64,000 bases of DNA from Bifidobacterium asteroides (lineage in GTDB: Bacteria; Actinomycetota; Actinomycetes; Actinomycetales; Bifidobacteriaceae): positions 1,364,001-1,428,000 of the forward strand of contig NZ_CP048272.1 in NCBI RefSeq assembly GCF_019469425.1. Direction: 5' to 3'. How positions within the stretch are numbered: the first letter of the stretch is position 1; every line of letters begins with the position of its first letter. Of the stretch, positions 57,306 through 64,000 are shown piece by piece. A program made the translations under genes and the position numbers. Below the pieces are notes generated by a model. It ran no database searches and had not been told where the DNA came from. It saw only the letters and a program-made list of their open reading frames with translations.

Positions 57306-57374
57306 GGACCTTTCCACTGTTGCCAATGCCGTGTCCGGGCCGCAAATCAGCGGAAATCCCGGTCGTTGACGCCT

Positions 57375-58292
57375 TCACATTCTTTCAATACGACTCGACA
57401 TGGCCATGGCATAGAGCAGCACCGCCGCCGAGGTAGCCAGATTGAGCGATTCAGCCCGCCCATATATAGGGATGCGGACGATCTGATCCATGGCCTGCAG
57501 CAGCTCATTGGGCAACCCGCGCGCCTCATTCCCGAAGAGCAGGGCCATGGGCTGACCCGCCGAGTCTGACTTGGCCATGGTGCCGCCCGCCATCAATTCA
57601 GTGAGGGAGCGGACAGGTTTGTCCGGTGTGCCATAGACATCGGCCGCCACCATGGCCCGGCCCTGCCGTCTGCACAGGGCCAGGAAGTCATCGGTGCCCA
57701 TGGTCATCAGGGGTATGTGAAAGGCCGATCCGGCTGTGGATCGAATGACCTTGGGATTGGTAGTTTCTACGCACTGGTCCACAAGGATGACCGCCCTGCA
57801 ACCGGCAGCATCGGCGGTGCGGATGACGGTTCCAGCGTTGCCTGGATCACGAATCTGCCAGAAGGCTGCCACCAGGTCGGGCCCCTCCCCCGTCCGGCTC
57901 AGGGAATTGTCAAGGTCCGTCGGCTGGACCAGAAATCCGTCCGTGCGCGCCTGGGCCAGAATTCCCTGGGTATTGCCGCTAATGGCACGCATGACCCGAG
58001 CGGAGACGAAGTGTCCGTAGCAGTCGGGCAGCTCCCTGGCCTGCTCCAGGATGGCGCCTACGGTCTCGTTGAGCGGCCGCGGATGACCGCCCTGAGCTGC
58101 AGAGGACTCATCCGCCTGAATATAGAGATCAGTCAGCAGGTCGGGACGCCAGCGGATCGCCTCGCGCACGCTCTGCGGCCCCTCTATCAGGAAGCGGCTA
58201 TGACGCTGCCGGGCACGTCGATCCTGCAGTTCAGCCAAGCGGCGAATTCGTTGGGTACGGGGATTGTCAAGAAAGGAGTCATCAAAGGGCAT
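57375..58292 (-). CDS. SpoU/TrmH-family rRNA methyltransferase
   Basis: 305 residues from ATG 58292. The N-terminal substrate-binding domain has RQRHSRFLIEGPQSVREAI. The trefoil-knot SPOUT domain has FWQIRDPGNAGTVIRTADAAGC, VILVDQCVETTNPKVIRSTAGSAF and ALLFGNEARGLPNELL, motifs I-III of TrmH/RlmB-type 2'-O-methyltransferases. Target RNA unknown. Divergent from sodA, 70 bases before pheS on the same strand. Confidence 0.9.
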   Translation of the reverse strand: MPFDDSFLDNPRTQRIRRLAELQDRRARQRHSRFLIEGPQSVREAIRWRPDLLTDLYIQADESSAAQGGHPRPLNETVGAILEQARELPDCYGHFVSARVMRAISGNTQGILAQARTDGFLVQPTDLDNSLSRTGEGPDLVAAFWQIRDPGNAGTVIRTADAAGCRAVILVDQCVETTNPKVIRSTAGSAFHIPLMTMGTDDFLALCRRQGRAMVAADVYGTPDKPVRSLTELMAGGTMAKSDSAGQPMALLFGNEARGLPNELLQAMDQIVRIPIYGRAESLNLATSAAVLLYAMAMSSRIERM

Positions 58293-58386
58293 GGGCACAA
58301 CTCTAGCCCTGGCCAGTCGAAAGCACGGCAGTCGGAGCCTGATGGGCCTATGTCTGTGGGAAAGTTCACTGAAAGAAAAGCCCTTA

Positions 58387-58411
58387 CCCCTTGTGCTCGC
58401 CGGACAAGGGG
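58387..58411. promoter_or_regulatory. Perfect inverted repeat in the sodA upstream region
   Basis: CCCCTTGT and ACAAGGGG form a perfect 8-bp palindrome with a 9-base spacer between the divergent methyltransferase and sodA genes. Outer bases extend the symmetry in part (CCCTTA...TAGGGT). It could be a regulator-binding site for sodA or an RNA stem. No regulator gene is adjacent. Confidence 0.4.
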
Positions 58412-58513
58412 CTAGGGTGAAAGAACCGGTCCGGTCGGCCGCGTCCGTCGTTGGTATGGCGCAGACCGACCATCGCCCATCTGGCTTGGCCAGAATCATT
58501 GTGAGGAGACGAT

Positions 58514-59134
58514 ATGCCCGTATACACACTTCCCGATCTGCCCTACGACTACTCGGCGCTGGAGCCGTACGTGTCCGGCAAGATCATGGAGCTGCACCAT
58601 GACAAGCACCATCAGGCTTATGTGAACGGTGCCAACAAGGCCCTGGAGCAGATCCACGACGCGGCCGAGTCCGGCGACGTTGCTCAGTCCAACCTGCTGG
58701 AGAAGAACCTGGCCTTCAACCTGGCCGGACACAAGAACCACTCCATCTTCTGGAAGAACATGGCCCCGGCAGATGGCCAGGAGCCCACTGGCGAGCTCAA
58801 GGCCGCCATCGAGGACCAGTTCGGGTCCTTCCAGGGCTTCCAGACCTACTTCGAGTCCATGTGCGCAGGCATCCAGGGCTCCGGCTGGGCCGTCCTGGCC
58901 TGGGATACCCTGGGCGAGCGCCTGGTCACCCTGCAGATGTACGACCACCAGGGCAACCTGCCCGTCACCATCTTCCCGTTGGTCCTGCTGGACCTCTGGG
59001 AGCACGCCTACTATTTGGAGTACCTGAACGACCGGGCCAGCTACGTCAAGGCTTGGTGGCACATCGTCAATTGGGAGGACGCCTCCAAGCGCTTCGACGA
59101 GGTGCGCAACATCAACACAACACTGGCCAGGTAA
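58514..59134 (+). CDS. sodA: Superoxide dismutase [Mn/Fe]
   Basis: 206 residues; ATG 58514 is preceded by GAGGAG. Mn/Fe-SOD motifs are complete: ELHHDKHHQAYVN (first His ligand), FNLAGHKNHSIFW (second), GSGWAVLAWD and DLWEHAYYLEY (Asp and third His). Metal preference cannot be settled by eye. Most bifidobacteria lack SOD; the gene points to an oxygen-exposed lineage such as bee-gut species. Stands alone between divergent and convergent neighbours. Confidence 0.95.
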   Translation: MPVYTLPDLPYDYSALEPYVSGKIMELHHDKHHQAYVNGANKALEQIHDAAESGDVAQSNLLEKNLAFNLAGHKNHSIFWKNMAPADGQEPTGELKAAIEDQFGSFQGFQTYFESMCAGIQGSGWAVLAWDTLGERLVTLQMYDHQGNLPVTIFPLVLLDLWEHAYYLEYLNDRASYVKAWWHIVNWEDASKRFDEVRNINTTLAR

Positions 59135-59159
59135 GAGGCCAGCGCTTCCAACCACAGGC

Positions 59160-59207
59160 GGACCCCGTTCCTTTCCTCTCTGCGGGAGGTGGAAGGACCC
59201 GGGGTCC
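59160..59207. terminator. Hairpin between convergent sodA and ECF transporter genes
   Basis: GGACCCCG (59160-59167) pairs with CGGGGTCC (59200-59207), with further partial pairing between TTCCTTTCC and GGAAGGA. It lies between the convergent stops of sodA (59134) and the transporter (59245) and could end both transcripts. There is no clear T run. Confidence 0.55.
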
Positions 59208-59244
59208 CTCCATATCTGGGTCTGCTGCGTAAAAACCCTGATGG

Positions 59245-61737
59245 TCAGTTGCCGAAGAAGGCAATGGAGCCGGTCAGCGCAGCCACGGTCAAGGAAATGG
59301 CAGGCACAGCCAAGCAGATGAGCAGGAAGCCCACATCACATGGTCTGACCTGGGAGACCCGGGCATGGGTGCGTGGTGTGCTGCCGCCGAAGCCCCTGGC
59401 CTCCATGGCCGTGGCCAAGGTCGTCGAACGCCTGATGGACAGGACCAGCAGTGCGAAGGCTTGTGGCATAAAGGCCTTGAAGCGGTTCTCATCGCCCAGT
59501 CCACGGCTGCGGCGCGAGGCGGTCAGAGCCGACCAATCATCTTTGAGAACAGTGAAGAGCCGCATGCCGGCCAGCCCCCCGTAGACGAAGCGATCGGGCA
59601 AGTGGAGCACCTGGCTAAAGGCATCTGCCAGGTCGGTGGCGTCTATTCCCAGTACGGTGATGATGGCGGGGATCCCGATGGCCAGGATTCGCAGAGCAGT
59701 GGCCAGGGCCAAGTCAAGCGAGCGCTGGGTAATGTGGATCATCCCCCACTGCCAGAAGGTGGCGCCGCCGCTCTTGCCATAGAGGATGATCGCCAGGGCC
59801 GAACCTGGCGCCCCCAGGAAGATGGGCCAGGTGGATCTGACCACACGCAGGGGCGTGAAGCCTGCAGTACCCAGCAGCAGGAACTCCAGGATCAGGGCCG
59901 TCGTGGCCGAGACCGGGTCCAAGCTGATCAGCAGGGGCAGAGCCGCCAGAAAGGCCCCCATCAGACGGAAGGCAGGATTGATGGAGGCTATGTATGGCGA
60001 CCGGCTGGCCGGCTTGACCGGTTCGTCCCGATGATCCATGGGCGTGACGGTCAACTTGGCTGCAATGGTCTTCTGATAAGTCTGCGATGACCCCACTGCA
60101 GGCCAGACGGCCTTCTGGGCTCCCGGAGGCATCATCTCCACAAGGCGGGCATCCAGGGCCTGAACCAGTTCCCGGTCGTGGGTGACTAGGATGATGCAGG
60201 CTCCCTGGTCGCGCATGTCTGCAATCAGCTGAGCCATGCTGACCCAGGTGTTCCTGTCCTGACCGAAGGTGGGCTCGTCAAGAATCAGCACCTGGGGTGC
60301 AGCGGCAAGGGCTGAGGCCACAGTGAGCCGCCGCTTTTCGCCGCCCGAGAGCGTGTAAGGGTTGGCACGCGCGTACTGCCTCAGCCTGAATCGGCCCAAC
60401 AGTTCCTGGGCGCGGGCCTTGGCCCCGTCCTCGCTCATGCCGGTGCGGAGGGGGGCCAGTTTGACCTCATCCAGTACCGTGCCCCGGGCGAACTGATGTT
60501 CGGGATTCTGAAAAACATAGGCGATACGCGCCGCCAGCTGGGATGAGGTCCATCGAATGGGCTCGGGCTCAGCAGGCATCTGCCCCTGGGGTCCCCGAAG
60601 CAGGCGATCCTGGGCAAGGACCGAACCGGCCGCCGGCTTCAGCAGGCCAGCCAGGGTCATGGCCAGCGTGGACTTGCCGGCCCCGTTGGCCCCGACCAGA
60701 GCGGTGATCTGTCCGGCCCTGAATTCCAGATCGATATGCTCGGCCACTGCCTTCCCCTGACGGCCCACCGCCAGATCCTGGGCGGTCAGTAGGACGGGAT
60801 GGCCATCCTGGCCGGGGCCAGATTGCCCTGACCGGGTCCGGGCCCGTCCAAGTTCGGGGAGCGAATCCCTGGCGCTCCTGTGGGCTTTGGGAACCCAGAT
60901 GCCCAGGGAGGCCAGGTCCAGCGCAGGATCAGTGAAGACCTCCTGGGGGCTGCCGTCTGCCATGATCACAGTCTTGCGATAGACCGCAGCACCCGATCCG
61001 ACGGTATTGTCTTCAACTTCGCCCAGCCCAAGCACGATGATCCGGTCGATCATATCCATCCAAGGCCCTGCCCGGTGCTCGACCAGAACCATGGTGGAGC
61101 CTTGCCGGTCCAGGACCCTCCTGACGGCATCGACAATCTGCTCGACACCGACCGGATCCAGGTTGGCCGTGGGCTCGTCTAACAGGAGCAGCCCAGGCTG
61201 CATGGCCAGAGCACCCGCCAGGGCCAGACGCTGCATCTGCCCTCCGCTCAGATGCATGGTGGACCGGGTCAGCTGCATGTCAGCCAAACCCACCTCGGCC
61301 ATGGCCTTTCGCACCCGTGGCCAAATCTCCTCGCGGGGCAGCCCCATGTTCTCAGGTCCGAAGGCCACATTGTCGCCCAGCCGCTGAAAGATGGCCTGAG
61401 CATCCGGATCCTGCAGGACCAGGCCCACACGCCCCCGGCTGGAGACAGCGGGATTGCCGTCAATCAGGACCTGGCCCTGGGTCACTCCGCCCTCATCGTC
61501 CTCAACCTGGTCCTGGCCGCTCTGCGGGACATGATCGCCCAGCAACCCGGCCACACCCTCGAGGATGGTCGATTTGCCAATGCCGGAAGCTCCCAGCAGC
61601 AGCACGCGCTGACCTGCAGGAATGCTCAGGGACAGATCCCTGACGGCGAAGTGGTTCCGGTAGGCATGCCGATAACCCCAGCCGCGCAGTTCCAAAGCTG
61701 CTGGTCGGTAGGGATTGTCCTGGATGCTCTGGTCCAC
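59245..61737 (-). CDS. Fused ECF transporter: two ATPase domains plus T-component
   Basis: 830 residues. First ATPase (about 1-290): LLLGASGIGKSTILEGVAG, MHLSGGQMQRLALAGAL, LLLLDEPTANLD. Second ATPase (about 315-560): LVGANGAGKSTLAMTLAGLL, LSGGEKRRLTVASALA, VLILDEPTFGQD. The last 250 residues are the EcfT membrane domain with ASRRSRGLGDENRFKAFMPQ near its C-terminus. All three energising units are in one chain. With the YkoE-like substrate protein encoded 10 bases upstream and a TPP riboswitch, it probably imports a thiamine precursor. Confidence 0.93.
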   Translation of the reverse strand: MDQSIQDNPYRPAALELRGWGYRHAYRNHFAVRDLSLSIPAGQRVLLLGASGIGKSTILEGVAGLLGDHVPQSGQDQVEDDEGGVTQGQVLIDGNPAVSSRGRVGLVLQDPDAQAIFQRLGDNVAFGPENMGLPREEIWPRVRKAMAEVGLADMQLTRSTMHLSGGQMQRLALAGALAMQPGLLLLDEPTANLDPVGVEQIVDAVRRVLDRQGSTMVLVEHRAGPWMDMIDRIIVLGLGEVEDNTVGSGAAVYRKTVIMADGSPQEVFTDPALDLASLGIWVPKAHRSARDSLPELGRARTRSGQSGPGQDGHPVLLTAQDLAVGRQGKAVAEHIDLEFRAGQITALVGANGAGKSTLAMTLAGLLKPAAGSVLAQDRLLRGPQGQMPAEPEPIRWTSSQLAARIAYVFQNPEHQFARGTVLDEVKLAPLRTGMSEDGAKARAQELLGRFRLRQYARANPYTLSGGEKRRLTVASALAAAPQVLILDEPTFGQDRNTWVSMAQLIADMRDQGACIILVTHDRELVQALDARLVEMMPPGAQKAVWPAVGSSQTYQKTIAAKLTVTPMDHRDEPVKPASRSPYIASINPAFRLMGAFLAALPLLISLDPVSATTALILEFLLLGTAGFTPLRVVRSTWPIFLGAPGSALAIILYGKSGGATFWQWGMIHITQRSLDLALATALRILAIGIPAIITVLGIDATDLADAFSQVLHLPDRFVYGGLAGMRLFTVLKDDWSALTASRRSRGLGDENRFKAFMPQAFALLVLSIRRSTTLATAMEARGFGGSTPRTHARVSQVRPCDVGFLLICLAVPAISLTVAALTGSIAFFGN

Positions 61738-61747
61738 GCCCGGACCT

Positions 61748-62422
61748 CTACTTCCCGGCCGTGCGGATATCGCGGCCGGAGGCGAAGCGGTCCAGGGCCC
61801 CGGTTGCGGCGATGGCCTTGTAGAGGTACCAGACCAGCACTCCGGCGATCAGCGCGCCGGAAATCAGGGTGGCTATCAGATAAATCACCCCATAGGGGCC
61901 GGTCAGGTTGATGGCCTGCAGGTGCGTGCAGAAGGAGTACAGCCAGCAGCCGAAACCAGCGGCAGCGCCCGACAGTGCCACCGTGGACATGTTCCAACGC
62001 CGGTAACGCAGCAGCATGAAGACCAGCTCAGCCATGAAGCCCTGAAGCAGACCGATCAGTATGGTCTCCACAGGCACCCAAAGGCTGCCCAGCAGCGACT
62101 CCAGGATGGCGGCGACCAGCTCGGCATAGACGGCTGCACCTGGCTTGCGTACGATGACCGATGCCAAGGGCCCGGCGAATAGGTAGAGGCCGTTGAGAAT
62201 ACCGCCCAGACCAGGCACAACCCCGTCCAGGAAGGACCAGGGAATGGTAGTCACCATGGCGACCACCCAGTAGATGACGGCGGAAGCCACCCCGATGACC
62301 GAGGCAACAGCGATATCCACCACCCTCCACCGTCTGGAGGGGATCCTGACTTGGGAGGGAGTCCTGTCAGACTCCGGCTCCGGTCCGGAAACAGTATTGT
62401 TCATGAAATGACCATCAGTCAT
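61748..62422 (-). CDS. ykoE: YkoE-family ECF substrate-binding membrane protein
   Basis: 224 residues from ATG 62422 with AAAGG upstream; the longer 62476 start has no similarity. Five or six membrane segments and the family stretch LYLFAGPLASVIVRKPGAAV, followed by YAELVAAILESLLGSLW, match YkoE, the S-component that binds hydroxymethylpyrimidine/thiamine. The gene is preceded by a TPP riboswitch and followed by the energising subunits, which fits precursor import. Confidence 0.9.
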   Translation of the reverse strand: MTDGHFMNNTVSGPEPESDRTPSQVRIPSRRWRVVDIAVASVIGVASAVIYWVVAMVTTIPWSFLDGVVPGLGGILNGLYLFAGPLASVIVRKPGAAVYAELVAAILESLLGSLWVPVETILIGLLQGFMAELVFMLLRYRRWNMSTVALSGAAAGFGCWLYSFCTHLQAINLTGPYGVIYLIATLISGALIAGVLVWYLYKAIAATGALDRFASGRDIRTAGK

Positions 62423-62490
62423 GATCTTGTGCCTTTCCTCGGGGCGCCCCCTATGAGCGCCATCCCGTTCAGGCACGGGTCCAGTGACAT

Positions 62491-62557
62491 CCGTGCGCCG
62501 GCATTACCCGGTAAACGTTCGTCCGGTTGAGGCTGAGCCTCCTCTCAGCCGCACGCC
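62491..62557 (-). ncRNA. TPP riboswitch upstream of ykoE
   Basis: On the minus strand the THI-box elements are visible: GGCTGAGAGG (pyrimidine-sensing CUGAGA), then GAACG and CCGGGTAATGCCGGCG (pyrophosphate-sensing helix with the conserved UAAUGCC core), closed by a P1 stem CGTGCG/CGCACG. It lies about 70 bases upstream of the ykoE start, with room for an expression platform; thiamine pyrophosphate would turn the transporter operon off. Boundaries are approximate. Confidence 0.9.
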
Positions 62558-62590
62558 CTTGAGCATACGGCCCCCGTGTCACTTGGCATT

Positions 62591-63967
62591 CTAGAACATA
62601 CGATGGTCAAGGGAATCCAGCAGGAGGGCCTCGGTGATGATGTTGTCGACCAGCCCCTGCAGGGAAATGGACTCGTTCGGACTGTGCGCGTTGGACTGGG
62701 GATCCTCAGGGCCGGTCACCAGGACCTGGGCCTCAGGGAAGAGCCGCTTGAGCTCGGGGATGAAGGGGATGGATCCGCCCTCGCCCTTGTTGACCGGGTC
62801 ACGCCCGAAGGCCTGCCGCATGGACTCCTCAGCCTGCCGAACCACCGGGCTGTCGGCATCCATGGCCCATCCCATGCCCATGTCGCTGGGGGCGACCTCT
62901 ACCCTGGCCCCATGAGGGGCATGAGCAATCAAAAAATCGGCCAGGGCCTGCGCGGCCTGCTCAGGCCGCTGGGTGGGCGCGGTACGCAGCGAAATGCGGA
63001 AGCGGGTCTTGTCGGCCAACACGTTGAAGGAGCCTTTTACTGGATGGGCATCGAAGCCGATCACCGCCGCCGCCGGCTTGGTCCAGAGCCTGGAGGCCAG
63101 GGAGTCGGTTCCGGCCAGTCGGTAGGAGTCCACAACACCGGCATCCGCACGCAGCTGGGCCTGGTCCAGGTCACGCTGCAGACCGCCGATGGGCTGTCCG
63201 CCCTCCAGGCCGGGCACCGCCAGCTGACCCTGGTCGTCATACATGGAGGCAATCAGCATGGCAGCCAGGGTATTGGCATCTAGGATAGGCCCGCCGAACT
63301 GCCCGGAGTGGACTGGATGCTCCAGAACTGTGACCGTGACATCCAGGTCTGCATTCCCCCGCAGAGATGTGGTCAGGCTTGGAGTGTCTGCCGACCAGTT
63401 GCCCGAATCGGCCACGATGATCAGATCCGAGGCGAAGTCATCCCGATGAGCCTGGAGGAACGGAATAAAGCTGCGCGAGCCCATCTCCTCCTCCCCCTCG
63501 ATGAAGACCTTGACATTGACGCGCAGGTCCTTGTCCAAGGCATGCAGAGCACCCGAGTGGATGGCAATGCCACCGCCGTCGTCGGCTGATCCGCGTCCGT
63601 AGAGCCGCCCCTCCTTTTCCACGCCGGTAAAGGGGTCAGTGGACCACTGGGAGGAATCGGGCACCGGCTGCACATCATGATGGGCGTAGAGCAGGACGGT
63701 CGGAGCCTTATCGTCCACCTGCCGGGATCCGATGACCTCAAAGGCGCCCGGAGTCCCGTCAGGGTTGGTGGCCTGAACTACGCGGGCATCCACACCCACC
63801 TGCCTAAGCTGTCCGGCCACATAGTCGGCCGAGCGCCGCATGTGATCCCCGGTGATTCCCTTGGCCGAAACCGAAGCCAAAGCGATCTTGCCCTTGAGCA
63901 GATCGACGATCCGGCTCCTATCGTCTTGCACACGGGTACGGATCGTCTCCAGGCCCAGTTCCGCCAT
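62591..63967 (-). CDS. M20-family metallopeptidase (dipeptidase)
   Basis: 458 residues from ATG 63967, 5 bases from GGAGG; ATG 63970 directly before it is too close to the ribosome site. LLYAHHDVQPVPD carries the first metal His-Asp pair, GRGSADDGGGIAIH the bridging Asp, and VFIEGEEEMGSRSF the catalytic Glu. Similar proteins are PepV/CndP-like dipeptidases that work on short peptides in the cytoplasm. Monocistronic, running toward the TPP riboswitch region. Confidence 0.93.
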   Translation of the reverse strand: MAELGLETIRTRVQDDRSRIVDLLKGKIALASVSAKGITGDHMRRSADYVAGQLRQVGVDARVVQATNPDGTPGAFEVIGSRQVDDKAPTVLLYAHHDVQPVPDSSQWSTDPFTGVEKEGRLYGRGSADDGGGIAIHSGALHALDKDLRVNVKVFIEGEEEMGSRSFIPFLQAHRDDFASDLIIVADSGNWSADTPSLTTSLRGNADLDVTVTVLEHPVHSGQFGGPILDANTLAAMLIASMYDDQGQLAVPGLEGGQPIGGLQRDLDQAQLRADAGVVDSYRLAGTDSLASRLWTKPAAAVIGFDAHPVKGSFNVLADKTRFRISLRTAPTQRPEQAAQALADFLIAHAPHGARVEVAPSDMGMGWAMDADSPVVRQAEESMRQAFGRDPVNKGEGGSIPFIPELKRLFPEAQVLVTGPEDPQSNAHSPNESISLQGLVDNIITEALLLDSLDHRMF

Positions 63968-64000
63968 CATTACCTCCTATAATTGCTTGTGAATCAGTGC

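Overview
The window looks like a chromosome segment of a high-GC actinobacterium, most likely a Bifidobacterium. The pointers are the arg operon order argC-J-B-D-F-R-G-H, the comM-dprA pair, the tlyA/HAD/TPR/tyrS neighbourhood and the codon use. A superoxide dismutase and an SdhA/SdhB-like pair suggest an oxygen-tolerant lineage such as the insect-gut B. asteroides group. That species assignment is inference. Core genes are GC-rich and intact. Between about 13.7 and 31.3 kb the DNA is visibly AT-rich and holds many broken genes, as expected of acquired DNA.

Layout: 1-13.6 kb is core: an ABC exporter, metY, a pyridoxal kinase, a YraN protein, comM, dprA, an alkyltransferase-like gene, an SdhA/SdhB pair, a methyltransferase and a LOG-family protein. 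13.6-15.5 kb is decayed sequence. 15.5-27.1 kb is a minus-strand operon for a ribosomally made, post-translationally modified peptide (RiPP). Its genes, in transcription order, are an Ocin-ThiF-like leader-binding protein (split), a SagB-type azoline dehydrogenase, a LanB-type glutamylating dehydratase (split), a lyase-like elimination protein, a winged-helix/M50-like membrane protease, an ABC transporter, the precursor peptide and a YcaO cyclodehydratase. The precursor core CSSTSSCSSSCCSSSSS consists only of Cys, Ser and Thr. No second SpaB_C-like protein that could act as a [4+2] cyclase is present, so the product may be a goadsporin-like linear azole/dehydroalanine peptide rather than a macrocyclic thiopeptide.

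27.1-31.4 kb is a graveyard: an HNH endonuclease fragment, a small membrane protein, G12 and G14 tracts, and a frameshifted SHOCT-domain gene. 31.4-36.3 kb is a small decayed phage-like element flanked by a 36-bp direct repeat of the 3' half of a tRNA-Arg(ACG) gene. It carries a primase-like gene, an HNH endonuclease, a frameshifted HK97-type capsid gene and a degenerate tyrosine integrase.

36.4-64 kb is core again, mostly on the minus strand: tlyA, a HAD phosphatase, a very low-complexity TPR protein, tyrS, an SGNH hydrolase, the whole arginine operon behind a palindromic ARG-box-like site, a DJ-1/PfpI protein, pheST, an rRNA methyltransferase and sodA. It ends with a fused ECF transporter plus YkoE under a TPP riboswitch, and an M20 dipeptidase.

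Two RiPP genes and the capsid gene each need one extra base in a homopolymer run to be intact. Comparable or longer runs inside intact neighbouring genes are read in frame. Decay, phase variation or ribosomal frameshifting therefore all remain possible alongside sequencing error.
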